Below are positions 37,270 through 48,911 of a DNA stretch of 64,000 nucleotides, one piece after another. Every line of letters starts with the position of its first letter. Position 1 is the stretch's first letter. The position numbers were made by a program, and so were the translations under genes. The DNA lies in contig CM034099.1 of the NCBI GenBank assembly GCA_019914945.1, positions 20,300,704-20,364,703 on the forward strand. The letters run 5' to 3'. The stretch comes from Typha latifolia. Lineage: Eukaryota > Streptophyta > Magnoliopsida > Poales > Typhaceae. Under the pieces are notes generated by a model that was not told the origin of the DNA, did no database searches, and was given only the letters and a program-made list of their open reading frames with translations.

Positions 37270-37620
37270 AATCACTCGGGCCGAGTCGGGTTCGGGCCGG
37301 GCTAGAATAGTCTAGCTCATTACCACTCGTCTGCTCGTGAGAGATCCAACCCACCTTTTAGCTATTTTTAGAATTTTTTTAGCGTTATTTTTTTAAAATA
37401 TTTTTGTTCCTCCTTTAAAAAAAATAATATATTAATTTTTTTTAAAGGTGGCTTAAAAAATACACCCAAATTTTTATTGATTTTCACTGTAGCAAAACGG
37501 GTGGACTATTGTAACATAACGGGCCGGCTTTCGGGCGGGTATGTGCCACCCATGGGTATTAATTCAGGCTCGGGCCGAGCACCGACGGGCTGGGCCTTTG
37601 ATCGGGTCTACTTGGAGCAA
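37270..37620. mobile_element. Possible transposon debris
   Basis: GC-rich ends carrying CTCGGGCCGAG and related words (about 37277 and about 37571) flank an AT-rich centre. This composition is common in decayed plant hAT-like elements. No convincing terminal inverted repeat with target duplication was found, so this is only a suggestion. Confidence 0.3.
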
Positions 37621-37705
37621 TAGGCTATTGTATCGTTGGGTTCAAACCATGGCGAGATGGAAGTAGTCAGTCTCTTCTCTTATTTGCTACAACTCAACCA
37701 GCTCG

Positions 37706-37893
37706 TAGGATATAAACGTATAGCCTATTATATTTGTCTTGGGAAATGGAACGAGGCTACCAAGAAGAAGAAAGCCAATATGTTGATGTTATGCCATCCG
37801 GCCTTCTTTATGAAATGCCCTTTCATGAATGTGTCAAATGCCTTGGCCCAGCTAGAACTCGTTGCTCTAGATGCAAGTCTGTGAGACACTGTG
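37706..37893 (+). pseudogene. Broken fragment resembling UBP15/16-type deubiquitinase N-terminus
   Basis: In one frame there is a short hydrophobic end followed by YICLGKWNEATKKKKANML, resembling the N-terminal membrane end of plant UBP15-19 ubiquitin proteases (YILLGKW-x-x-x-x-x-KR-x-x-ANLL). Slightly downstream, in another frame, comes a MYND-type zinc-finger start, CVKCLGPARTRCSRCKSVRHC, followed by a GTATGC donor-like site. In intact genes this continues into CSGKCQIIHWR, which is not found nearby. The frameshift between the two parts and the missing rest make it a gene fragment. It sits beside possible transposon debris at 37.3-37.6 kb. Family assignment rests on the MYND spacing and the LGKW end. 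Confidence 0.6.
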
Positions 37894-38514
37894 GTATGCA
37901 TCTTTGACTATTTATCCTTATATCTTTTTCCCGCTCTTTAATAGGCAGAAGATTTGCTAGTTGCTACTAACGTCTTCTTTAATAGGCAGAGCTATGCATC
38001 TCAACCTCCACCCTTCGCGTACTAAAAGCGACAGGAAGTAGGCCTCGAACGCCATCACCTCATAAAACAAACGTTGGAAGTAGAGAGGCAGAGAGCTGGG
38101 CGAAGGAGAAATGAGAAAGGGCAGAGGTTTAGGGTTAATCTTGGAGAAGGGCAAATATGGAACTAATTAAAAATAATAATTCTATTAACTCATCCCATCT
38201 AACCTTCACCACCCATTATATATGCTATTTTTATTATTTTATCTTTCTCATCTATTCTTTGGTATTGTGGGGAGCTGAAGTTTTTAATAGTTTAGGATGT
38301 CTATGGTTACTAAAAAAAATTTCAAAAAAATATTAGTGAATTTATTCCAGACAAAATGGTCAAAAGCTTAGTTTTAATACAAAGATATATTTTTATCGTT
38401 AGTTTTGATGAAAATTTTGAGTATCAAATATAAAGTGGTTGAAGTAACACAGTAAAAATTCAGGAGACGCTTTTAAATTTGACGTTAAGGTAAAATGTAT
38501 TTTCCCTCTAAGTA

Positions 38515-38552
<38 letters not shown>

Positions 38553-39255
38553 CTCGATAGCCGTCCGATTTCGATCTCTCCTCATCGACGTCGTCGCCGG
38601 TCGGTGATAGGTATCTCTTCCTTCTTCTCCACCGCATCTTTATCGTTCTTCGATTCTTTTCTCCTTGATTCAATGTTTGGGATATCTTTTGTCGCCTATT
38701 TTTTGATCCGTTTGTAGAATTCGATCGATCCCTCCTTTTGGAAGCATAATATCTTAGATCGGACTGCTTAGATGCGCATGCCTTGAGTTAATTTGGGAAA
38801 AAGGTTTCTATTAGGTTATCACGTTCTTCCATTTTGATGAAAAAGAACCTCCTTGCTTTGGTAAAATATCCTTTTTTTTTTCTCTCTCTACATGAATTTA
38901 TGTCACGATGAAAAGAACCTCCTTGCTTTAGTGAACGATCCTTTCTTCTACTCTGTATGAATTTTATATCATATAACTCAATCCTTGAATGCTAGCAATC
39001 ACAAATTCGTGGCCATTAGTTTTTTATGAAGGCTATAGTTCTAATCTTTCTTAATGAAATATTAGTTCAATGCTGCTTCCTTGAGCTGGTTTCTGCTTCC
39101 ATAGTTTTCTTTCAATCTTTTTTGTATGTTGGGAGTTGAATTATCCAGCAGTAATCATTCTGCAGATGCCTGCTTGTGCTCCATTGTAAAAGGGCTGGGT
39201 AATATTGGAAGGGATACCGTTGTGGCTTTCCAATTTGTGACACTGGCTGCTGCAA
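37894..39255 (+). promoter_or_regulatory. Upstream region and probable 5' leader of the UBC32-34-like gene
   Basis: A (CT)n tract at 38521-38549 followed by CTCGATAGCCGTCC is typical of a plant 5' UTR. A plausible donor (TGATAG then GTATCTC, at about 38609) and the lack of coding similarity up to 39255 suggest a leader intron. Start and acceptor were not fixed. Confidence 0.4.
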
Positions 39256-42200
39256 ATGGCAGATAGAGCATGCGTGAAGCGTCTCCAGAAGGAATACCAT
39301 GCCCTCTGTAAGGTACAGGATTGCCAAATTAGTAATTATTGTCGATGTTAGAAGGTCAAGTTAGCTCTTGTTTGATGGTTTTCCTTTTCCTTTATAAATA
39401 TGCTAAGGCAGTGGGGTAGCTCATTGTTATGTGAATTTAGATGAGATTTGATGTGTCAATTATTACATGGATCGCATAAGCTAAATTGCGTGCATAACAA
39501 TACCTTCTTTGCTTTTGTTTTAATTTTAACATCCCTTCTTTTATATGGAGCTGTGCTGCATGCGTCCATTTCGGAAGTGTTAACCTTGGTGTTTAAAATG
39601 TTTGCAGGAACCACCTCCTCAGATCATAGCCCGTCCTTCACCTACTGATATACTAGACTGGCGTGAGTAATATAATCTATTAGATTCTTTTTGTTTCATA
39701 ATATCACAAATCTGCCATGAGTGAAAGAAAGCTTCTGACTAGTTAGGAGTCTTATGACTTTGAAGATCTGAATGTTAAACAATTGGGAACAATGTTTGGG
39801 AAAATGAGCGTAACTGAGATGATGTTAAAGATGAATGTATCCGGCTACTTAAGAAATGATTGTGTTTATGGTGAGTTAGAAGAAACATTGATAGTAGTGA
39901 GTCCTATGAAGACTAAAAATTGCACTAATAAGAGGGTATGAACCAAAGTTGATGGTGTCATAAAGGGCAAAAGTGATCAAAATGATTTGGAAGCAACATG
40001 AAGGTACCTTATGGTTTTCATATTTTTTTAGAAGTGTTACCCTGGTAAAGTTGAAAGGCAAAAAAGGTTCCATAATTGTATTACCCTGGTAAAGTTGAAA
40101 GGTGGAAGGGTTCCAAGCTCACTCCAACTATTAACTATTATATCTTCTTTACCTTTATGAGTTTAACTTGTAGCCGTTTATATAATTCTTCTGTTATGAT
40201 TTTGGATAAACACTGTAAGAGCTACTTTTTTCTCGTTATTCACAGTTACATCATGGCAGGTTTGTATCCAACAATGATACTAATCTATTCCTTGTTCTTG
40301 TAATTATTTATTTATTTATTTATTTATTGACTGACCACTGCCTTTTAGATAGATTAGTTACCCACTTATCCTAAAGGGGCCAGATGACACTTCCACGTTA
40401 GCACATGCAGAAATCATTTTTATACACTACTGCTTCTCTGAAGATAAAGTTTATATATCTGGTAGTTTGTGATTTCAGTCATACTTGATATTACATATAA
40501 ACTTTATTGTGCTCCTTATTTTCTAGTAGAGTTTAGAGACATTGAGTTAGATGGTATCGGTGAACTCATTATTGGGAAGGATGACAATTCTTTTGCACCG
40601 ACTCTTTCTACATTGTGCTCTTGCTATATATATATATATATATAACAAGGTGGGTTGACGGTATAGTGAAAATAGTTGCTGTCCAAGTTCCGACTCCAAT
40701 ATGATTCCATGGACAAATATTTTCCAAGTACCCTATAACTTTCTTGGCACTGACTTTTAACTGAGTTACACAATAACAGATCAAATGTCTCTTTTCTTGA
40801 TACACTAATTTAGCAACCCAACTTTGTTGGGAAGTGATATTTTGTGCATATTAGTGCTTTTTTATATTCAGTTCTTTTTTGAATGTCAACTGAATTAATC
40901 GTGCCCAGAATCAGATAAACAATCTTACCTTCACTCTTAAGCCTTGAACACGTAAGACGAAATACTTGGACTATTGTTTATTATGAGAGCTTCTTGAGTA
41001 TTCCTCTTCCAAAGTCCAACTTGCATCATAATACATGCAAATCTTGATTACGTTATTTCTATATTCTCTGGTCTGAAGATTGGTGCACCTTCACTTGTTC
41101 TTTATTTTGATGTAGAACTTAAAGTTTTCATGTCTTCTTCCAGATTTTGTTCTTGAAGGAAGCGAAGGCACACCATTTGCAGGTACACTTAGGAGAAGTT
41201 TATTAAGTCCATGCTCTGGGGTATAGGGTTCTGATAACATGGTGTTTCAGTCTTAAATTTGGCAGGTTGGTTTCAGCTTTTGGCCAGAAGAATATTATGA
41301 ACATTTAAATTTTAGAAAATTTATAGAAAATTACAGCTTTTGCTCTTTTCACAAGTTTGAGCCTACTACTTAGTTACATCTGAAACTGATAACCTCTGGC
41401 TGAACTTGAATGAAGCTGGCCAAAACTGGTTGAAGCTGATAACTGGTAAAAGCTTACCGGATCTGGCTGAAACTGGCCAAAACAAGTCAAATGTAAATAT
41501 ATTCCAATCAGATTTGGCATTATGTTAATCCACTCTTATTGGCCTCTAAATTCAACTCTGAAGAATATAATGGATTTTCTATATTATTTCTTGACATAAT
41601 TTGGTGTAATTCAATATATTTCTAGCTTGTGCAGTGTCATCTTTTTTTACATTGATTAGTCTTTAGTAAAAGTGCATATATTTCTATTACTGCAAGCTTT
41701 TGCACTTTCACTTTATCTCTGTTGACATTCTCGTGCTGATTGTCATTGAAGGCGGATATTATTATGGGAAACTGAGATTTCCACCTGATTATCCATTCAA
41801 GCCTCCCAGTATCAGGTATATCTTGCACTGAATGTTATTGGACAGTTATTAAATTTCATTACCTCAAATTCAGCTTCCGTTGTTCTTATTCTGTGCTTGA
41901 TGTTTGTTTCTATGGTTTAGCATGATCACTCCAAGTGGACGATTTGCACCTCACAAAAGAATTTGTTTATCGATGAGTGATTGTAAGTCTTAAAAGAACT
42001 GCATGTCTACTTGCTTGGATTTTGTACTTGATTCATCTGTAATGCAACTTTTCTGTACTTCAGTTCATCCAGAGTCTTGGAATCCAATGTGGTCTGTAGC
42101 AAGGTAAGGATAACTAATGAGCCAAGGGATAATTAAATTTTTTTGTCTCTGAGATAAAACACTCTCTTGTTATATATCTTTCTGTGTGTGTATTCTATAC

Positions 42201-43584
42201 AATTATAAGGCTTTATGCTTTAAAATTCTGATTCGTAATTTGTTTTCTGATGTAGCATTCTTGCAGGACTTCTGTCCTTCATGGTGAGTTCCTCATAACC
42301 ATTGTTAGACAAGTTGCTTTTTCACTTTTCTGTATAACCTTGTTACGCCAGTGGTATTCTGAAGCATCTTTGCTAGCACTCAGTCAAGAGAAAAGTCCTG
42401 TCTCAGACACTAACATGTCTAGTGGAAAGGTTGTTCAACCTTGAATATTAAGGGAAATTTTAAAGTTACTATTAAATAAGTAAACAACTTGTTAATGAAC
42501 TTTCACTTGGGCATGCAAAGAATAGGGCACAAAAGTCTCCTCTCAACATGTAAGCTATATTTACTTCCATTTTGCACAACCAGTCTGCATTCACATAACC
42601 AAATGCCTCTTGGTTCAAGATCAATTTCATGAATCAACTTTGTATGGCTCTCCAGATGGATGATGGTCAGACCACTGGTAGCATTAGGACCTCAGAGGAT
42701 GAAAAACGGCGATTAGCAAAGGCTTCACTTGGTTATAATTGTGAGAGGTAATCTGTCTATTAGACATGCTAAGTTGTTTCATGACTAGAGCTTGCAAAAT
42801 CTTTATTCAACGAAGTTAGAAATAGTATCAACTTTAGAAGGCTATATTTGATTTTAATGATTATAAAAAATGTAAGTTGATACGGATTTTCATACTTATG
42901 TGAAAGCTTATTAAATTAGAATGGCAGCTAAGTTGTCATATAAATAGTGTTTCCTTTTGTCTTGGAGATAGGTTTCTTATGTTATTTTTAGAGCCAGTAC
43001 CTTTTTAAAAATTAAAAGGAATAAGTTGACTTAGAGCAATTAGAAACATGAATATTTCTTTATTTTACATTCTATGTGTCATGAGTTGCAGGCATGGCAC
43101 TTGATATAAATTTGTATATGAAGTTTTGAACCGGTAGGCACCAAAGTCATTCTATATTGTCATGGAAGAGATTGAAATACAATCATTGAAGCATATCATT
43201 CTTCATTAATATTGCTTTTATGTAATCAAGTTTCTGTTTGTCATCATTTACATTGCAAAATGTTACGGCTCTTTTTTTTTCCTCTCCTTTTTGTGCATTA
43301 ACAGCAAGAACTGCCCAAACTTTAAGAAGGTGTTCCCTGAATACATAGAGAAGCACCAACAACAACAGATTCTGAAGCAGCCAACACCACAGTCAGTCCA
43401 CCATCAGGAGAACTCAGTCCTTCCACGTAACCTAATCGAGCAGGATCCACTAGGAAATGCAGACCAACAGATTGTAAACACTGCTGGCAAGGCAAGGCAG
43501 AAAAAGCAAGTGTCAATTTGGCTATTACTGTTATTAGTATCATTGTTTGGTGCCGTGATGGCCCTGCCCCTGCTGCAACTGTGA
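39256..43584 (+). CDS. Tail-anchored ubiquitin-conjugating enzyme E2 (UBC32/33/34, UBE2J type)
   Basis: Nine exons (39256-39312, 39608-39662, 41144-41182, 41752-41815, 41921-41982, 42064-42103, 42256-42283, 42656-42747, 43305-43584) join in frame to 238 residues. It starts [19 protein letters not shown] and has the UBC fold up to about residue 160. The active cysteine is in [19 protein letters not shown], and instead of the common HPN motif it carries ITPSGRF, as UBE2J relatives do. A charged, Gln-rich linker leads to one C-terminal membrane span ([20 protein letters not shown]) with almost no lumenal tail. Plant members sit in the ER membrane and act in ER-associated degradation and brassinosteroid/salt/ABA stress signalling. 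Several introns hold small repeats and a (TA)n run. Closest to UBC33/34 by its LPLLQL end. Confidence 0.93.
40037..40101. repeat. Short direct repeat in the E2 intron
   Basis: TACCCTGGTAAAGTTGAAAG appears at about 40037 and again at about 40081, inside the second intron of the E2 gene. Probably a small local duplication. Confidence 0.8.
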
Positions 43585-46500
43585 CAATACCTTACCCATA
43601 GGCAACTTTGATGTAGAATGATATTTAAATAGAATTTTGTATAGTTATCTGATCTGGACTTGCTGAATTCTTTGCTCCTTTGACATGTCTTCCTGATGAC
43701 CGCTCACATACTGGTGTGTTCATTGTAGTCCTAGTTTATTGGTTTGCTCAAGTAATCAAGCATTTTTAGTTGAGTCGGTGGAGTCATTTAGTTGTAGACA
43801 AATGACTAAACTGTAATGAATTCAATGATGCTACATTACATAACATGGAAAATATGAGAGGCTAAAGGATGATCCATGATTTGCAATAGTTAGTTTGTTG
43901 TCGATTTTCTTCTACTCTGTCCATGTTAAACTCCTGTTCAATTTGGATTGTGGCACATATTTAATTCCACGTTTCGCACTTTGGATTTTACAGGGGCATT
44001 AATGATAAAGATCTCATCATTGTTTTGTTCCGAATTCTCTCTTTTATGATTAAAAAAAAAGGGATTTGCAGAAGGAAAAACAATCTTTGGTAAGAAATTC
44101 TAGATATCCTAATTGGATCTTTTGTATCTATGATTTTACAGTGGCACTCATGATAAAGATGCCATCATTCACGGACCCAGAGAAGGAAACAAGACTATCT
44201 TTGGTAAGACATTTGATAGATCTTACTTTCCACGTTTAAGGTTAGTCTAAGCACTATTATATACGATTCCTCTATTCGTACTAAAGAGAAATATCTGCTG
44301 CTATATTTAGGTTTAGACCTCTCAATTCTTATTTCCTAATTCCTAGTGCATACCTAACTTTATTAGAACTTCAGTTTCATATCAAGCTTTCTAACCCTGG
44401 TATTAGTTTTGTTCCTCTCTCTCTCTCCCTTGGTTAAATTTTTAACCGTACTCTAATCCTCAACCTTTGTTGCAATTTCAGGTGATTAATATCGGTAATT
44501 AAAAACGTCATATGAGATGGTTGCTCCGAAGAATGCATTCTCCCTACCACCGACTCTGGCACAAAAAGTTCTCTGCTCATCATATAGATTATAGACAGCA
44601 CAGAGTTGCAGCCAGAATCACAGGAGCACTAACAGATATCTCCGGCAAGTTTTGCTTTTGGTTGCTTCTACGCCTTGGCTTGTTGTACTGCTAGATGCTC
44701 ACCTCCATGCCCCCGAGATTTTTCTCGCACCAATACCAAAGATGTCAGGTATCACTATGTGGTGCCCCAAGGATGTTAGAACGGCCCCCCATTCTATCAA
44801 TTCAGACATACTAGCCTGGGGGATCAAATACCCCAATGCTACCATTCCTTCCGAGCGAGTAGAAAAGATCATTATAAAACACTGGGTTGTTATCACCCAC
44901 CAAGAATCAAAGTCTTCCTCTCGTTTTCCGGCCGCCGGCCGGCTACGAGAAGGAGAGTCCCTGTAAAGAAGGACCTGCCTACAAACTCTGGGAAATCGAT
45001 GGTGTAGTGTGATCAGATTTTTATTTTTATTTTTATTATTAACAAAACCACAAATTTATTAGTTGGAGAAGCTGACGTCACCATCATGCCATGTAGGACA
45101 TTCGACACCTATAACAATATTATAAACCATGTATGGAAGAATACAAACAAATCTGCCGATGCTTATCTTGTTAAATGTAGCAGTTATTTGCTAGGAATTT
45201 TTGGAATGATGATTCGCTGGGTGTCGATCATTTTTTTTTTATCTAAGCGTCTCGTATATATATATATTTAGAGGTAATTATTTATCAATCAATTTGACGA
45301 CGATCTAACGGTTAAAATTTTCGGTATAATAGAATTCCTAAAAATTTAAAAGATATTACCAATTCATAGCTAATTATTATTTTTTAAATATATTACCTTG
45401 AACATTATTTTATGATAATTATATTATCTTAATAATTTATCAAGTAAAAGACATCTATATACTGAGAGTAATGTATATATATTAGAATAAGGGTATTGAT
45501 GTCTTTTTATAATTAACTTGATGAAAATTTAAGTAAATTTTATCTCTTTTGATTTGTTTTATAACTTACATATATCTGTTTAAATTGATTTAAATTAAAT
45601 TTAATAGCAGATAGAGATAAAGAATCATATTTAAATTAAAGTTTATCTCCAAAGAATTAAATTTAAATTATTTAGTATTAAATAATATCTTCTATAACTA
45701 AGGTATAATTATATATATTACATGAATCATATCTAAAAAAAAAATCTTAACGAAAGAAAAGAACGTGTAATTTTAAAGTTAGGCATCCGTAATCAAATTT
45801 TTTTTGACTAATATGATTTTTTTTACATAATATATTTTTGGAATCGAGGATATAAAAACTGGCTATTATAACTGCTGGAGTAATATTATAATTTTTAAAG
45901 AGTCTTGAAATATTTGCCTATATATATGTACATAAGAATCCTATTTTCTAGAGATAAATATCTTCTTTATCCCATAACAAAATCATCCATTTGCTTCTCA
46001 GCAATTTTATTATTCCACATCTCGGCCCATAGATTCTCCCAATCTGTAAGGAAGCGAAATTCCCACAGATTTCAAATTTCTGTAAGAATATAGGCCTGTC
46101 TACAAAATTTAAGTGTAAGGTAATGACGACGAGGTCACCTTCCGTTTCAGGATATGCATTCTAAACCTCTTCATTCGACAACTAAAGTGATTGCTCAGTA
46201 TCAAAGCATGAAGAAAAGAATCGCTCACACACACACACACACTGAATCTAATTTGTTCGAAGAGGATTTTTTTTGTTATGATAACTGGTAAGTAGGATAA
46301 GCGATGTTCTTCACTTTTAAGGATACGTCTACATCCAGGGTCAAACTACAACTTCTCTGAGCTTGTATGAGAATTCCTAGACGTGTCAAAAAGGGTAACC
46401 AACTTACAGATTTTGAAGCAACCACCGGAAACAATAAAAAATTCGAACTTGGATACGTCAGTCTCCGCAGCCCTTTTGAAAATTTGGCAAAGTCGTCGTC

Positions 46501-46716
46501 TCCTCTGGCCGCCTCGAAGCCTAAACTCTTATCACCATCTCTACCTCTTGCATTTCGCTTACATTTCCTCTCTCCTTCCACTGATCGAATACAAGTCGTT
46601 CACTGGAGTCGTAAAAGACCCGGTCAATCTTAATCCAGTCAGTCTGAATAATCGTTCATAGATTAATCTATTTGGAGAGGTACCAACATCCCAAGATCCA
46701 ATTGTTAGCTCTAGCA
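43585..46716. other. Intergenic between E2 and RING genes
   Basis: The first few hundred bases include the E2 3' UTR. A short direct repeat (CATGATAAAGAT-type words near 44001 and 44149) is present. The 44500-44970 segment has open frames without recognisable similarity. From 45270 to 46000 the DNA is very AT-rich. A (CA)8-type run lies at about 46228-46243, upstream of the RING gene. Confidence 0.5.
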
Positions 46717-47529
46717 ATGTCTCAGCAGGAGCAATCGATGTCGGAGGGCAGTGGAACGGTGGTCAAGATAAGCAGCGAGATAATGGTGGCGGGGATCATA
46801 TTCCTCTTTATGATCGTTGTCTTCGTCTTCTTCCTCTACCTATACGCCCGCAGGTATCTGGGCTCCTACCCGAGTCTGCGCCGATCTCGATCCCGCTTCA
46901 TCTTCGCCGCCGACGCCGACCCATTACCTGGCCGCGGCCTCGACCCTGCTGTTCTCGAGGCGCTTCCCGTCACGGTCTATCGAGCGGGGGAGTTGAAAGA
47001 AGGATTAGAGTGTGCAGTTTGCCTCTCGGAGATCTCCGACGGCGAAGAGGCTCGACTGCTTCCGACGTGTAAGCACGGATTTCATGTCGAGTGCATCGAT
47101 ATGTGGTTCCAATCCCACTCCACCTGCCCACTTTGCCGGATTCCAGTGGGTAACAAACCCGAATTAGTTCAAATTCCGGCGGGGGATGCTGCTTCGGGAG
47201 ATGGGTCTTCCACGGAATCACCCATCCTGCCTACAAATGTTCTGTTTTGGGGAACCCGGGACAGGGTTACTGCAGGCTCTTCCACAGTGGTAGACGGAAG
47301 CCAAGAACCAGCATCAAGTTCTCTAGGCTCTTCTTCTTCCTCTTCTTTGAGGAAGCAGGAGAATATGCTTATGATTGAGATTCCAAGACAAGTGTTGGAT
47401 ATGGAAGAGATGAAGTCACCTTCTTCGTCAAGATTCAGATCACTCAGTAGGCTTCTAAGTCGTGGGAAGCAAGCTACAGGTGATATTGAAGCGAGTATTC
47501 CGAGCCCAAAGACTCCAACCAATTTGTGA
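46717..47529 (+). CDS. ATL-family RING-H2 E3 ubiquitin ligase
   Basis: A single exon encodes 270 residues from the ATG at 46717 (a second Met lies at 46738). Order: short N-terminus; one membrane span (IMVAGIIFLFMIVVFVFFLYLYA, about residues 22-44); a basic stretch; the GLD-type motif (RGLDPAVLEALPVTVY); then a RING-H2 domain. The RING reads CAVCLSEISDGEEARLLPTC then KHGFHVECIDMWF and STCPLC, a full C3H2C3 zinc set with the Trp that contacts E2s. The C-terminal half is Ser-rich and probably disordered. The layout (TM, GLD, RING-H2, no intron) is that of the plant ATL family, many of which respond to elicitors, carbon/nitrogen state or hormones. Which ATL this is cannot be told. A membrane E2 gene lies 3 kb upstream, but no specific pairing is implied. 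Confidence 0.92.
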   Translation: MSQQEQSMSEGSGTVVKISSEIMVAGIIFLFMIVVFVFFLYLYARRYLGSYPSLRRSRSRFIFAADADPLPGRGLDPAVLEALPVTVYRAGELKEGLECAVCLSEISDGEEARLLPTCKHGFHVECIDMWFQSHSTCPLCRIPVGNKPELVQIPAGDAASGDGSSTESPILPTNVLFWGTRDRVTAGSSTVVDGSQEPASSSLGSSSSSSLRKQENMLMIEIPRQVLDMEEMKSPSSSRFRSLSRLLSRGKQATGDIEASIPSPKTPTNL

Positions 47530-48911
47530 GTTTCCAGTAGATGCATCTGTTCTAGTTCTGAATTGGATTCATTATTTGAATGCCGTCGTCACTTCTGTAT
47601 GATTTATACAAGGAAGAAGCAATTGCGGCTATTCTTTTATTAGTAGTTTAATTTGTACAGATAGGCATGAATTTATATATTAAGAGTGAGGCTGTTGTAA
47701 GTTATTCTTAAATGTCGAAGTGCTTCAATAGATTGGAATTGAGTAGGTGTATAATTACGTTTCGAGAATTTAAATGCTTCGTTTGTTGTCAATGTCTTAA
47801 TACAATGATATAACAGTCAAAACGACAATTAATAATATAAACACGTGGAGTAATCTTTAATTAATTATGCTCCTTAACACAATTAATAACATTTATATTG
47901 CTACGAAGGCACACAATCTATAATCTATAATCTACAATCTACCATTGTGTTGTCAGTATTATTCTCTTGTAACAACGCATCAAAGCAAAACGAAATACAA
48001 ATATTATAATCTAACTACCCGTATATCCACCTAGTATTCTATCGCTCTTGGATCAATACGCTCTTATTTAGCCAATTCGAGGAAACTGATAAGCTCCACA
48101 AAATTATATAAGGTATTTTTTTTTTCAATGAGAAGACAAAGAAAGGTTGATCTCAACCATCGAATCGGAAAGTATTCGATTCGTATTAGTCGTATAAAAA
48201 GATGCCTCTATTGGACGGAGTGACCCTGCCACGTGGCGACCTAATCATTCCATCGGATTCAGCTCCGTTAAGATCTCGCTTTCCCCGAAAAGGAGGACCC
48301 ACCGCCACGGAACGAACTAAGATTCGAATTGGTGGATAAATCTTCTCCAAAGCCATTCAAGTTACTCCGAAAAAGAAAACAAAACGAAATAAAAGCTGCG
48401 GCCCAGTCAGTTTATAGTTTCCTATTCGGATTTCTATTGCATTTTTTCCCTTAAATAATGTCTGCTTCGATGCCGCAGAGCCACTTTCTTGGGATTGTAA
48501 ATTTTAATTTCCACACCGACAGGGTTCTTCGCTCCTTATATTTGGATTCCAAGGAAGGGTTCTTTTAGTTAGGTGTAGATCCTATTGGAAGTTGGAAAGG
48601 TGCGCTGTTTTGGTAGAAATCATCAGATCTAGGGTTAAAGATGGTGTCTTTCTTACCAATATCCCTCGGTGATTCGTTCATTTGTTACCCTTCTATTTGG
48701 TTCCTTCTCTTACTCTGTTATTGATATATTTAAGAAAAGTGTCGTCTTTGCAGTGATTTCGACTGGGCATTCTTTGTTTTCGAGCTTTGTAATCAATTTC
48801 TAGAGAACTTTTATATCAGACTTTAGCATCGGAGTCTTCTCGTTATGATAAAAGCGGGAGGTCTTGTGATTGTTATCCCATAATTTCCAGGCCGTTTGGA
48901 GTAATCGAGCT
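47530..48911. other. RING gene 3' region and upstream region of the HAD gene
   Basis: No other gene was recognised. A plausible HAD-gene leader exon around 48480-48598 ends with a GGAAAG/GTGCGC donor, and TTTCCAG at 48885-48891 could be its acceptor just above the ATG at 48912. Confidence 0.4.

Noticed and set aside
44512..44966. Two overlapping open frames downstream of the E2 gene
   Set aside because: No recognisable domain, no splice-phase continuity and no similarity between frames; left as intergenic.
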